From positions 1-10,299 of the forward strand of contig CANOPV010000018.1 in the NCBI GenBank assembly GCA_947568605.1: a stretch of DNA of 10,299 bases, given 5' to 3'. The position numbers and the translations under genes are program-made. The stretch's first letter is position 1, and each line of letters begins with the position of its first letter. Positions 1 to 6,520 of this stretch are shown in pieces. The notes under the pieces were generated by a model that worked only from the letters and a program-made list of their open reading frames with translations, did no database searches and was not told the DNA's origin. The DNA is from an uncultured Clostridium sp. (GTDB taxonomy: Bacteria > Bacillota > Clostridia > TANB77 > CAG-508).

Positions 1-192
1 AATTAAATCTCCTTTTTGTGTAACATAGCCACTTAAATCTTCCATACTATAAAAATCATCATATTCTATTTCTTCTTCGTAGCATCTTATATTAAAAACT
101 TTATATTTATTTGTTTCATTTCCTTTATATACAGCTTCTTTTCTTTTAAGAACCACTCCAATATGTATATCTGCAACATCTTCTAGTTTCAT
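1..192 (-). CDS. Type I restriction-modification specificity subunit-like protein, N-terminal part (partial)
   Basis: The first 64 codons of a gene that runs off the left edge of the window. The ATG at 190-192 is preceded by AGAGGAGG with a 5-base spacer, so the start is secure. The translation begins MKLEDVADIHIGVVLKRKEA and contains YKVFNIRCYEEE and a final GYVTQKGDLI. This is the pattern of the target-recognition domain start of clostridial HsdS-like proteins: a 'DI..G.vl.R' opening, a 'YkvlnlkcleE' strand and a 'yltqkGDl' turn. HsdS chooses the DNA target of type I restriction-modification complexes. No hsdM or hsdR is visible, and many such clostridial proteins are stand-alone, so a role in restriction is inference. 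The gene has its own promoter at 222-249. Confidence 0.55.
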   Translation of the reverse strand, partial: MKLEDVADIHIGVVLKRKEAVYKGNETNKYKVFNIRCYEEEIEYDDFYSMEDLSGYVTQKGDLI

Positions 193-221
193 ATAAGCCT
201 CCTCTCATTTGTTCTAAATAT

Positions 222-249
222 TTTATAACACAATTTTAATTGTTGTCAA
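222..249 (-). promoter_or_regulatory. Sigma-A-type promoter of the HsdS-like gene with nested dyads
   Basis: On the minus strand, TTGACA (244-249) and TATAAA (222-227) are separated by 16 bases, about 30 bases upstream of the start codon. The spacer holds a dyad, ACAATT-AA-AATTGT (230-243). The promoter is bracketed by a perfect 8-base inverted repeat, GTTCTAAA at 211-218 and TTTAGAAC at 269-276. The outer arms fall near the expected transcription start and about 20 bases upstream of the -35 box. That placement would suit an operator, but no regulator is identified. Confidence 0.55.
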
Positions 250-379
250 GTTTTTTTGTTATATTTGTTTTAGAACATACTTTCTTGATATAAAATTTAT
301 ATTCTTCAAATTCACTATCACACATTCTTCTAATTGCTTTTCTATCAAAAGGTAATAAATGTAAAACATCTGATATTAT
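236..379 (-). pseudogene. Possible remnant of an unidentified gene (47 open codons, no start)
   Basis: A 47-codon frame lies between in-frame stops at 380-382 and 236-238. Its translation includes SDVLHLLPFDRKAIRRMCDS and EFEEYKFYIKK, a mix of charged and hydrophobic residues that looks protein-like rather than random AT-rich noise. There is no ATG/GTG/TTG with a ribosome binding site at its beginning. The only internal ATG is at codon 19 and has a poor AGAAG upstream. The end of the frame overlaps the -35 box of the HsdS-like promoter. It may be the C-terminal stump of a decayed gene. I do not recognise the family, and chance remains possible. Confidence 0.25.
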
Positions 380-433
380 TTATTTCTAAACTATAATTTT
401 TGCATAAATTACGCTAAAATTACGTCAAAACGT

Positions 434-463
434 AAAAAAAGGTTCTAGTTAATTACTAGAACC
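434..463 (-). terminator. Rho-independent terminator of the tRNA gene
   Basis: On the minus strand, GGTTCTAG (456-463) and CTAGAACC (441-448) form a perfect 8-bp stem around a 7-base loop, followed by seven T (434-440). It begins 12 bases after the encoded CCA of the tRNA. Confidence 0.9.
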
Positions 464-474
464 CTTTATTTTAC

Positions 475-550
475 TGGTTGCGGAGCCAGGACTCGAACCT
501 GGGACCTTCGGGTTATGAGCCCGACGAGCTGCCAACTGCTCCACCCCGCG
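475..550 (-). tRNA. Initiator tRNA-fMet (CAT anticodon)
   Basis: A complete cloverleaf of 76 bases including an encoded CCA (475-477). The anticodon is CAT at 515-517 within loop CTCATAA. Two features mark it as the initiator rather than the elongator. First, the acceptor stem has an unpaired C1-A72 position (5' CGCGGGG against 3' CTCCGCA). Second, the anticodon stem ends in three consecutive G-C pairs (GGG/CCC). The T-arm is present as CCAGGTTCGAGTCCTGG. The gene is a single transcription unit with its own promoter (567-595) and terminator (434-463). Confidence 0.97.
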
Positions 551-566
551 ATATTTGATAAATTTA

Positions 567-595
567 ATTATAATACCATTTATTCATATTGTCAA
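567..595 (-). promoter_or_regulatory. Perfect consensus sigma-A promoter of tRNA-fMet
   Basis: On the minus strand TTGACA (590-595), a 17-base spacer and TATAAT (567-572) match the vegetative consensus exactly. The mature tRNA 5' end is 16 bases past the -10 box, which leaves a short leader for RNase P to remove. This suits a highly expressed stable RNA. Confidence 0.92.
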
Positions 596-630
596 TACAT
601 TTATGAAAATTTTGTTACTTTTTAGTGAAT

Positions 631-639
631 TTATCCACA
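631..639 (+). promoter_or_regulatory. Isolated perfect DnaA-box sequence
   Basis: TTATCCACA, the strict DnaA-box consensus, lies in the intergenic stretch between the tRNA promoter and the comEA-like gene. No second box is nearby, so this is not an origin. It could be a regulatory or titration site, or chance; I estimate roughly a one-in-ten chance of one such match in 10 kb at this base composition. The rest of 596-772 is AT-rich with no gene that I can see. Confidence 0.3.
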
Positions 640-772
640 TTTCTTTTATATTATATACCATTTTTTTACTTTTATTCCAAAATTAATAAATTTATCTTGT
701 AATATTTTTATTATACAAAATAATTGGTTCAACACACTGACATACAATGCACTCCCCCTACAATTACAATAA

Positions 773-1408
773 TTATTTTACAGTAATATAATCTTTTATA
801 CTATTGTATTTTGCTTCGCCTATGCCACTTACATTTTTTATTTCTTCTATATTATTAAATTTACCATTTTCCTTTCTATAATTTACTATTTTTTGTGCAG
901 TTTGTTCTCCTATTCCAGATAACCCTGTTAATTGTGCTACTGTCGCTGTATTTATATTTATCAATAATGTATTTTGTGAGTTTTCTTTTGATTCACTTAC
1001 TATTATATTTTCTCCAATTTCTGAATTCTCCTTTTGTTCTTCTCCAATGTGTGGAATATATATCTTTTGCCCATCTGAAATTATATATGCTAAATTTACA
1101 TTTGTTAAATCTGCATTTTCTTTTAATCCACCTGCTTCATTTATAGCGTCAATAATTCTTTTTCCTTCTTTTAATGTAGCAATTCCTTCTTTATTAACTG
1201 CTCCTGCTATGTGTACAACTATTAATTCTTCTGTTTCTGATACATTTGATTTTATTTCATTTTGTTCTGTATCATCACTTTCCATATTATCTAAATTTTC
1301 ATAATTAATTTGTTGTATACTATTAAAAATATAATATACTACTACAATTACTATCATTACTAATATAATTCCTATTATTATAATTTGTTTTTTGCTTAAA
1401 TTCTCCAT
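773..1408 (-). CDS. comEA: ComEA-like DNA-binding protein (SLBB plus helix-hairpin-helix)
   Basis: A 211-residue membrane-anchored protein of the ComEA type, which binds incoming double-stranded DNA at the outer face of the membrane in competent Gram-positive cells. An N-terminal anchor spans about residues 8-29 and is followed by a charged linker. An SLBB domain covers about 62-120 (VVHIAGAVNKEG, the VNLAYIISDGQKIYIP turn). A second low-complexity linker leads to a C-terminal pair of helix-hairpin-helix motifs (150-211) with ININTAT, LSGIG at 163-167 and VSGIG at 193-197. The domain order and size are normal for the family. The start is supported by AGGAGG with a 6-base spacer. It is divergent from the carboxypeptidase. 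comEC is not adjacent in this window, so a role in competence is inferred from family only. Confidence 0.88.
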   Translation of the reverse strand: MENLSKKQIIIIGIILVMIVIVVVYYIFNSIQQINYENLDNMESDDTEQNEIKSNVSETEELIVVHIAGAVNKEGIATLKEGKRIIDAINEAGGLKENADLTNVNLAYIISDGQKIYIPHIGEEQKENSEIGENIIVSESKENSQNTLLININTATVAQLTGLSGIGEQTAQKIVNYRKENGKFNNIEEIKNVSGIGEAKYNSIKDYITVK

Positions 1409-1436
1409 ATAATTCCTCCTAAATTTTAAAAATATA

Positions 1437-1465
1437 TTGAATTTTGCTCCATTTTAATATATATT
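1437..1465 (+). promoter_or_regulatory. Candidate promoter of the carboxypeptidase gene
   Basis: TTGAAT (1437-1442), a 17-base spacer and TATATT (1460-1465) lie in the 89-base divergent gap, about 32 bases upstream of the ATG. Each box is close to consensus, but the region is so AT-rich that chance matches are easy. Confidence 0.35.
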
Positions 1466-1497
1466 AGTTATAAACATATTTTAAAGGAGACTTGATA

Positions 1498-2814
1498 ATG
1501 AATTTGAAAAAATTTTTGGCTTTTGTTTTATTATTTTCTTTTAGTTTTTATTTGTTATTTAACAATTTTGCAAACGCTACTTCTAATGATTTTATTGAAG
1601 ATACCAAAGATTTAGATTCAAAAATAACTTCTCCTGTCGCTTTATTAATGGAAAGTGAAACAGGAACTATTCTTTATGAAAAAAATATTTATGATAAAAT
1701 GTACCCTGCAAGTACTACTAAAATGATGACTGCAATTTTAACACTTGAAAATTGTGAATTAGATGATATTGCAACCGTTAGTCGTAGTGCAGTTATGAGT
1801 GTTCCATCTGATTATACTAATGCAAATTTGCAAATTGGTGAAGAGTTAACTATTAAAGATTTATTATATGCTTTTTTAATTCCTTCTGCTAATGATTGCG
1901 GATATGTTTTGGCTGAGCATATTGCTGGGACTGTTAGTAATTTTGCTGATATGATGAATAAAAAGGCAATAGAAATTGGGTGTTTAAATACTCATTTTGT
2001 TAACCCAAGTGGTATTCAAGATGAAAATCATTATTCTACCGCTTATGATTTAGCATTAATTGGTAGATATGCTATGAAAAATGAAATCTTTAGACAGATT
2101 GTTTCTACTCCTACATACAATTTACCTGCTACAAATAAATATGATTCTACTGATAGAAGATTTGTAAGTACTAATTTTTTAATTCGTGAGGGGCAACCTA
2201 AGTATTATTATGAATATGCTACTGGAATTAAAACTGGTTTTACTGATGATGCAAGAGATTGTGTTGTTGCCAGTGCTAAAAAAGATAATATAGAATATAT
2301 TGCTGTTATCTTATATGCAGGTTATACAGAAGATACCTGGCTTAAAGAAAAATTTATTGATAGTGTAACTTTATTTAATTTTGGTTTTGATAATTATACT
2401 ACAAAATCTTTGGGAACGCAAGAAAAAGTTTTCGACAAAATTAAAATTTCTGGTGCTACAAAAGATACTAAAATGTTAGATATAGTATTAGAAAATAATA
2501 TTGATGCTTTTATTGGTGTTTCTAAATTAAATAATTATTTCCAGCCTACTGTAATTTTAAAGGAAGATTTAAAGGCTCCTATTGCAAAAGGTGATGTTGT
2601 AGGCTCAGTTTCTTATACTGTAAATGACATTAATTATTCTTCTAATTTAATTGCTGGAAATGATGTAGAAAAATCTAAATTTTGGTCTATTACTTTTAAG
2701 ATTATACTTATTATATTTATTTTATTTGTAATTATTGAATTAATTAGATTTCATAATTTTAAGAAGAGTAGAAGAAAGAAAAATTATAGGAAAACTAAAA
2801 TATTGTATAGATAA
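1498..2814 (+). CDS. Serine-type D-Ala-D-Ala carboxypeptidase (peptidase S11, DacF/PBP5-like)
   Basis: A low-molecular-weight penicillin-binding protein of 438 residues that removes the terminal D-Ala from peptidoglycan stem peptides outside the cell. A signal peptide (about 1-27, ending ANA) precedes the catalytic domain with all three active-site motifs: STTK (S72, K75), SAN (S130-N132) and KTG (245-247). A PBP5-type C-terminal beta domain follows (about 300-375). A transmembrane segment at about 396-416 and a basic tail then anchor the protein. An upstream in-frame TTG at 1492 would leave only 2 bases after AAAGGAGA; the ATG at 1498 has an 8-base spacer and is preferred. It is the only clear plus-strand gene and is convergent with the LCP gene. 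DacF, DacB and DacA share this architecture, so I give no symbol. Confidence 0.93.
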   Translation: MNLKKFLAFVLLFSFSFYLLFNNFANATSNDFIEDTKDLDSKITSPVALLMESETGTILYEKNIYDKMYPASTTKMMTAILTLENCELDDIATVSRSAVMSVPSDYTNANLQIGEELTIKDLLYAFLIPSANDCGYVLAEHIAGTVSNFADMMNKKAIEIGCLNTHFVNPSGIQDENHYSTAYDLALIGRYAMKNEIFRQIVSTPTYNLPATNKYDSTDRRFVSTNFLIREGQPKYYYEYATGIKTGFTDDARDCVVASAKKDNIEYIAVILYAGYTEDTWLKEKFIDSVTLFNFGFDNYTTKSLGTQEKVFDKIKISGATKDTKMLDIVLENNIDAFIGVSKLNNYFQPTVILKEDLKAPIAKGDVVGSVSYTVNDINYSSNLIAGNDVEKSKFWSITFKIILIIFILFVIIELIRFHNFKKSRRKKNYRKTKILYR

Positions 2815-2853
2815 GTAAAAAAACAAAACAAATTTATATATATCTTTAAATTG

Positions 2854-2959
2854 CAATTCGAGTTAAAGAATTATTTTTTTAATGAAATTACGCGACAAGC
2901 TTGCTTCGCTAATTGGAGCCAATGAATTAAAAAAATAATTTTAACTCGAATTGTCCTAA
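2854..2959 (+). repeat. Palindromic dispersed repeat, copy A
   Basis: A 100-base near-palindrome. CAATTCGAGTTAAA (2854-2867) pairs perfectly with 2940-2953, and ATTATTTTTTTAAT (2870-2883) pairs perfectly with 2926-2939. This gives a 28-bp stem with one 2-base bulge and a 42-base loop. The loop holds smaller stems (AATTA.GCGA/TCGCTAATT, and ATTGG-AG-CCAAT). Copy B at 4417-4523 matches it at 85 of 92 aligned positions in the same orientation. The right flank continues TCCTAA, mirroring the TTAGGA left edge of copy B, so the full terminal repeat probably begins TTAGGACAATTC. It lies between two converging genes and may end transcripts from both. Confidence 0.88.
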
Positions 2960-2975
2960 AAATTTCTAATATCTG

Positions 2976-4235
2976 TTATTTATAATCTTTTCCTATTATT
3001 ATTTTATAGTCTGTTTCTGAATTTCCTGAACTACTTGTTGATATTATTCCTGTTCCTAATATAGTTTTTATATCATTTGAAATTTCACTAGATTTATTTG
3101 TCTTATTTATTATTGTTGTTTTTGAAGTTACAGTCGTCGTTCCCGTTTTTGATACAGTATATCCTGCTTTTTTTAATTTTTCTGCTACTTCATTTAAAAT
3201 CTTTTCATTTCCTGACCCATTTAATAATTCTACTTTTATATTTTTACTTTGTTCTATATTTGTATTTTCTTCATCTTGATTTAAAAAGTATTCTTCTACC
3301 ATTGTTTTTGTTTCTTTTTTATCGTGTAAAAATATCCACACACCATTACATAATTCAGACTTACCAGGCAATAATCCACTTTTTATATTTTCTGTATTAA
3401 AATCTACTATATGTGGTATATATTTTTTTGCTAAATCTATATCTATATTTGTTTCAACATATTTATTTGCAATATCTAATATTTTTCCTAATTTTAATAT
3501 ATTTGATGCTTTAAGTGTTTGCTTTAATGTCTCTGAAATAAATTCTCTTTGTGTTCTTGTTCTTCCATAGTCATTGTCTCCATATTCTATTGGATATGAT
3601 GTACCATCATTATTATGTCTAAATCTTAATAATTGTTCTGCTTTTTTACCATCTATTAATTGATAGCCTGCTTTTAAATGTATTGCTAAATTTTGTGTTT
3701 CATCATCATAATCCATATCCATTGGTACATCAAAATATACTCCACCTATTTCATCTACTAATTTTATTAATGCTTCTGTATCTACTACTACATAATAGTC
3801 TAAATCTATTCCTAATATCTCTTTTAGGTGTTTTTTAACCCCATTAACTCCTTGTGCTATATATCTTGAATTTATCTTTTCATAAGCTTGTGCATTATTT
3901 TTATTTTTTCCAGTATATGTGTCTCTTGGTATTGATAACATTGATGCTTGCTGTGTTCTAGGGTTATATGAACATACCATTATTGTATCTGACATATTTT
4001 GGCTTGTCCCTAATACTAATATATTAATTGGATCTACTTCTTCTATTGGGACATTTTCTTGCCCTAATACTGTTGTAAGTAGTCCTGACATTCCCCCACC
4101 GTTTTTATGTGTTTTATATACAATATATCCTATACTTGCTATTATTATAATTAACAATACTAATAATACTTTTAATACTATATGTTTGCTCTTCTTTTTT
4201 GTTCCTTTTCTCTTTTGCTCCTTTTTTTTACTCAA
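2976..4235 (-). CDS. LytR-CpsA-Psr (LCP) family cell-wall glycopolymer ligase
   Basis: A 419-residue protein of the family that moves lipid-linked glycopolymers such as teichoic acids onto peptidoglycan. A lysine-rich cytoplasmic tail precedes one transmembrane segment (about 18-40). The LCP catalytic domain spans about 70-236 with SDTIM, SIPRDT (R104, D105), a LLRFRH motif (R204, R206) and the YGRTRTQR motif (R225, R227, R230). A LytR_C domain closes the protein (about 332-417, VELLNGSG). I place the start at the TTG of 4233-4235, because GGGAG lies 8 bases upstream. The in-frame ATG at 4248-4250 has no ribosome binding site and sits only about 11 bases after the predicted transcription start. 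An even earlier TTG at 4277 lies upstream of that transcription start. Confidence 0.92.
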   Translation of the reverse strand: MSKKKEQKRKGTKKKSKHIVLKVLLVLLIIIIASIGYIVYKTHKNGGGMSGLLTTVLGQENVPIEEVDPINILVLGTSQNMSDTIMVCSYNPRTQQASMLSIPRDTYTGKNKNNAQAYEKINSRYIAQGVNGVKKHLKEILGIDLDYYVVVDTEALIKLVDEIGGVYFDVPMDMDYDDETQNLAIHLKAGYQLIDGKKAEQLLRFRHNNDGTSYPIEYGDNDYGRTRTQREFISETLKQTLKASNILKLGKILDIANKYVETNIDIDLAKKYIPHIVDFNTENIKSGLLPGKSELCNGVWIFLHDKKETKTMVEEYFLNQDEENTNIEQSKNIKVELLNGSGNEKILNEVAEKLKKAGYTVSKTGTTTVTSKTTIINKTNKSSEISNDIKTILGTGIISTSSSGNSETDYKIIIGKDYK

Positions 4236-4267
4236 TTTTCTCACTCCCATAATTTTATACGAATTAT

Positions 4268-4296
4268 AGTATATCAAATTATGAGTTTTTTTTCAA
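4268..4296 (-). promoter_or_regulatory. Promoter of the LCP gene
   Basis: On the minus strand TTGAAA (4291-4296), a 17-base spacer and TATACT (4268-4273) each differ from consensus at one base. An overlapping TATAAT (4263-4268) is an alternative -10 box but has no well-spaced -35. Either choice puts the transcription start near 4256-4262 and favours the TTG start at 4235. Confidence 0.6.
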
Positions 4297-4416
4297 CAAG
4301 AATTTGTAAAATTACTGTAAACTTTTTCAAACAAGTTACTGCTCAGACTAAAATATATTTAAAGTAAAGCAGTGAGGCAAAAAATTATTTTTATTATTTA
4401 TTTAAAAATTACTTTA

Positions 4417-4523
4417 TTAGGACAATTCAAGTTAAAGGATTATTTTTTTAATGAAATTATGCGACAAGTTTGCATAGCAAATTGGAGCCAATGAATTAAA
4501 AAAATAATTTTAACGAAGAATTG
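4417..4523 (+). repeat. Palindromic dispersed repeat, copy B
   Basis: The same element and orientation as copy A, starting TTAGGACAATTC. The inner A/T stem (4439-4452 with 4495-4508) and the GGAGCCAATGAATT segment are identical to copy A. Substitutions cluster in the loop and at the outer right arm (GAAGAATTG in place of CTCGAATTG). The inner loop stem stays pairable in both copies through different bases (AATTATGC with GCAAATT here). It lies between the LCP promoter and the end of cvpA, where it may act as the terminator of the cvpA operon. The preceding 4297-4416 is AT-rich, with a 6-base inverted repeat (ACTGCT 4338-4343, AGCAGT 4368-4373) and no gene. Confidence 0.87.
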
Positions 4524-4550
4524 TATAACAAAAAAAGCACAACAAAATAA

Positions 4551-5195
4551 CTAAAACAATACTTTTAAAATTATATTATGATTATATAAGTAACTTCCAA
4601 TAAATGAATTGTTTATACTTGTTATAATTCCAAAATTCTCTATCATTGATGCACATAGTGATATTATTGCTAATATCAAGTAGACTATTAATATTCCTTG
4701 AAGTAGTCCATAAATTATTCCACCAGTTTTATCAAATTGTTTTATTATTGGTAATTCTGCAATTATTTTTGAAATTGCTCTAAATATTATTAAAGTCAAT
4801 TTTGTTATTATAAATAACCCTACCGCTACTATTACATTTATACTTGCTATTGCTACTTGGTTCGCTACCATATCTACTGTTGCATCTTGTACTTCATTTG
4901 TATAGTTTTTTATGTAATTTATTACTACTTGTGGCATATTTTTAATATTTTCTTCGTTTACTTGCTCATTTTCTTTACTTGAAAATTTTTCTATTATTGC
5001 TGTTTCTATATTTTCATCTATATCTGTATTTTTTATAATTAAATTTGATATTGGCTGATATAAAAATAGTGCTACTAATATTGCTACAAAAAATGTTAAT
5101 ATTTTAAATGCTACTCCTATTAGTCCTCTATGATATCCCCAAAATGTAAATAATGCTATTATTGCAATAATTATTATATCTACAATAAAATTCAT
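4551..5195 (-). CDS. cvpA: CvpA family membrane protein
   Basis: A 214-residue integral membrane protein of the CvpA (colicin V production) family, whose biochemical role is still poorly defined. The N-terminal helix has the family hallmarks D6 and WGYHRGLIG (19-27). Further membrane segments lie at about 28-46, 115-140 and 160-183. The conserved LPIIKQFDKTGGIIYGLLQG stretch is at 148-167. A polar, mostly acidic insert at about 55-110 separates the helix pairs. The frame is open upstream to a TTG at 5327, but that 44-residue extension is translated from repeat DNA. The ATG at 5193-5195 with AAGGAG 10 bases upstream is the credible start. It is downstream of the DUF5711 gene on the same strand, probably in the same transcript. 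Confidence 0.87.
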   Translation of the reverse strand: MNFIVDIIIIAIIALFTFWGYHRGLIGVAFKILTFFVAILVALFLYQPISNLIIKNTDIDENIETAIIEKFSSKENEQVNEENIKNMPQVVINYIKNYTNEVQDATVDMVANQVAIASINVIVAVGLFIITKLTLIIFRAISKIIAELPIIKQFDKTGGIIYGLLQGILIVYLILAIISLCASMIENFGIITSINNSFIGSYLYNHNIILKVLF

Positions 5196-5218
5196 ATTAT
5201 CAAATCTCCTTTTTAATT

Positions 5219-5350
5219 GATTATTTTTTTCTTGCTTCGCTTTCTTCGGCTTAAAATTATTTTTTAACATCTTATTTAACGAAATTCGAGCTAAAAGGTA
5301 TTTAAAAATTGCTTTTGCGGGCGACAACTTCGAGCAGCGTGAGGCGAAAA
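5219..5350. repeat. Degenerate repeat-derived spacer related to copies A and B
   Basis: This gap between the DUF5711 and cvpA genes contains AATTCGAGCTAAA (5283-5295) and GCGACAA (5321-5327). These are the same two landmarks as in copies A and B, at nearly the same distance (38 against 37 bases). The right part diverges: AGCAGCGTGAGGCGAAAATTAT (5334-5355) instead resembles AGCAGTGAGGCAAAAAATTAT near 4368. CTTGCTTCGC at 5230-5239 also recurs in the loop of copy A. The stretch is visibly richer in G and C than its surroundings. It looks like one or more decayed insertions of the same repeat family. Confidence 0.5.
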
Positions 5351-6520
5351 TTATAAACTAATGACTTCAATCTTGTTTCTGTAAACAATTCCTGCAATTG
5401 AATTCCCTATAACAATGTCTGTTATTCCTTGTGATGATATATATTTTTTTATTAACCATCCATTTGAATTTACAAAATGTACTTCTGTACTAAAATTTAG
5501 TGCTACTATATTTTCACTTACTTCTAATGATTTTAAAACTCCACTTGTTAAATATAAACTTTCATTTTTGTTATTTACATTTTTCATTAATAATTTTATA
5601 TTTGATTTAAAAAATTCTGTTGTTTCCACAGTTTGTACAATATAATTTTTTAAATTTATATCTACGAAGTCTGCTTTTTCATCTATTTTTAGAAATTCTA
5701 TATCGTTTTCATTTTCTATTATATGTATAGAATCATCATATAGACATACTAATGTTCCTTTATCTTGATACTTTATATCTGTTATTAAATTATTGTTTTC
5801 TGCTTTATATGTATATATTATTGAGTTTGTTGGTTCTTCTTTTGCTTTTTCTATTGATATTATTTTTATATTTGATTGTATTATTGCAGATGTTGAGTCT
5901 ATTTCTGCTATTGCTAAATATTTATTATCATTTGAAATACTAGTTGTAATTGCATTTGTTGAGGCTAAATATGTTTTAAAGATTTCTTTTCCTTTGTCAT
6001 CGAATGTTATTATTACCGTTTTATAACTTGTTCCTGTAACTATAATTGATACATAGCCATTTTTATTTACATTTACATCTATTATATTTCCTTCGATTTC
6101 TTTTTCCCAATTAATATTTTCTCCATTTATTAGATATATTTTCTGTCCGTTTTTTTCTGCTACACATAAATATTTATTGTTTTTTTCAAATATTGGCGTA
6201 CTTATCATAGTATTTATTTTTGTTACTTCATTTCCTGAATTATTATATAATGTTAATGTACTTTTGTTTAATATTCCTATATATTTGTCATAAGCACATA
6301 TTCCACTAGTTTCTTTTGAATTTAGCAATATTTGTGCTGTATTATGTTCTGTTACTTGCTTTCTTAATATATATATATCAAATTTTTCTCTAACTTCTTC
6401 ATTTGTAATATATAAAGAAGTTATTATAATTCCTGCTATTATAATTAAACTTAGAAATGTTATGATTGCAATTTTTTTTATTTTTTTATTTCTATTTGGC
6501 TTAAATTGCATAATTTCCAT
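5351..6520 (-). CDS. DUF5711 family membrane-anchored beta-propeller-like protein
   Basis: A 389-residue protein with a basic N-terminal tail and a single transmembrane segment (about 16-38). The rest is a long extracytoplasmic domain of repeated short beta strands, with blade-like turns such as KNNKYLCVAEKNGQKIYLIN, SNDNKYLAIAEID and KGTLVCLYDDSIHIIE. This matches the DUF5711 proteins of Clostridia as I recall them; no function is established. The ATG at 6518-6520 directly follows the TAG of the upstream small gene (TAGATG), with AAGGAG 10 bases before it inside that gene. The two are therefore translationally coupled. The cvpA gene follows 155 bases downstream across a repeat-derived spacer. 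The lack of catalytic motifs suggests a sensor or binding role, which is inference. Confidence 0.72.
   Translation of the reverse strand: MEIMQFKPNRNKKIKKIAIITFLSLIIIAGIIITSLYITNEEVREKFDIYILRKQVTEHNTAQILLNSKETSGICAYDKYIGILNKSTLTLYNNSGNEVTKINTMISTPIFEKNNKYLCVAEKNGQKIYLINGENINWEKEIEGNIIDVNVNKNGYVSIIVTGTSYKTVIITFDDKGKEIFKTYLASTNAITTSISNDNKYLAIAEIDSTSAIIQSNIKIISIEKAKEEPTNSIIYTYKAENNNLITDIKYQDKGTLVCLYDDSIHIIENENDIEFLKIDEKADFVDINLKNYIVQTVETTEFFKSNIKLLMKNVNNKNESLYLTSGVLKSLEVSENIVALNFSTEVHFVNSNGWLIKKYISSQGITDIVIGNSIAGIVYRNKIEVISL

Noticed and set aside
717..779. Terminator for the comEA-like gene from AAAATAATT (718-726) and AATTATTTT (771-779)
   Set aside because: The arms are pure A/T, 44 bases apart and partly inside the coding end, with no following U-tract. 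This is likely compositional chance.
895..1304. Plus-strand open frames opposite the comEA-like gene
   Set aside because: They are antisense to a clear domain-bearing gene, have leucine- and phenylalanine-rich low-complexity translations and lack ribosome binding sites. The same holds for plus-strand frames across 3098-4367, 5415-6026, 6574-6995, 7474-7725 and 9049-9285.
1492..1497. TTG start of the carboxypeptidase at 1492
   Set aside because: It is only 2 bases after the Shine-Dalgarno; the ATG 6 bases later has normal spacing.
4236..4277. Longer LCP starts at TTG 4277 or ATG 4250
   Set aside because: Neither has a ribosome binding site. The first lies upstream of the predicted transcription start and the second only about 11 bases after it.
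2854..4523. CRISPR array or insertion sequence formed by copies A and B
   Set aside because: There are only two copies, 1.5 kb apart with a full LCP gene between them. No regular spacers and no transposase gene are present, and the LCP gene has its own promoter and a housekeeping function.
5196..5327. 44-residue N-terminal extension of CvpA from a TTG at 5327
   Set aside because: It is translated from repeat-like DNA, and the CvpA family starts at the MNFIVD position, which has its own Shine-Dalgarno.
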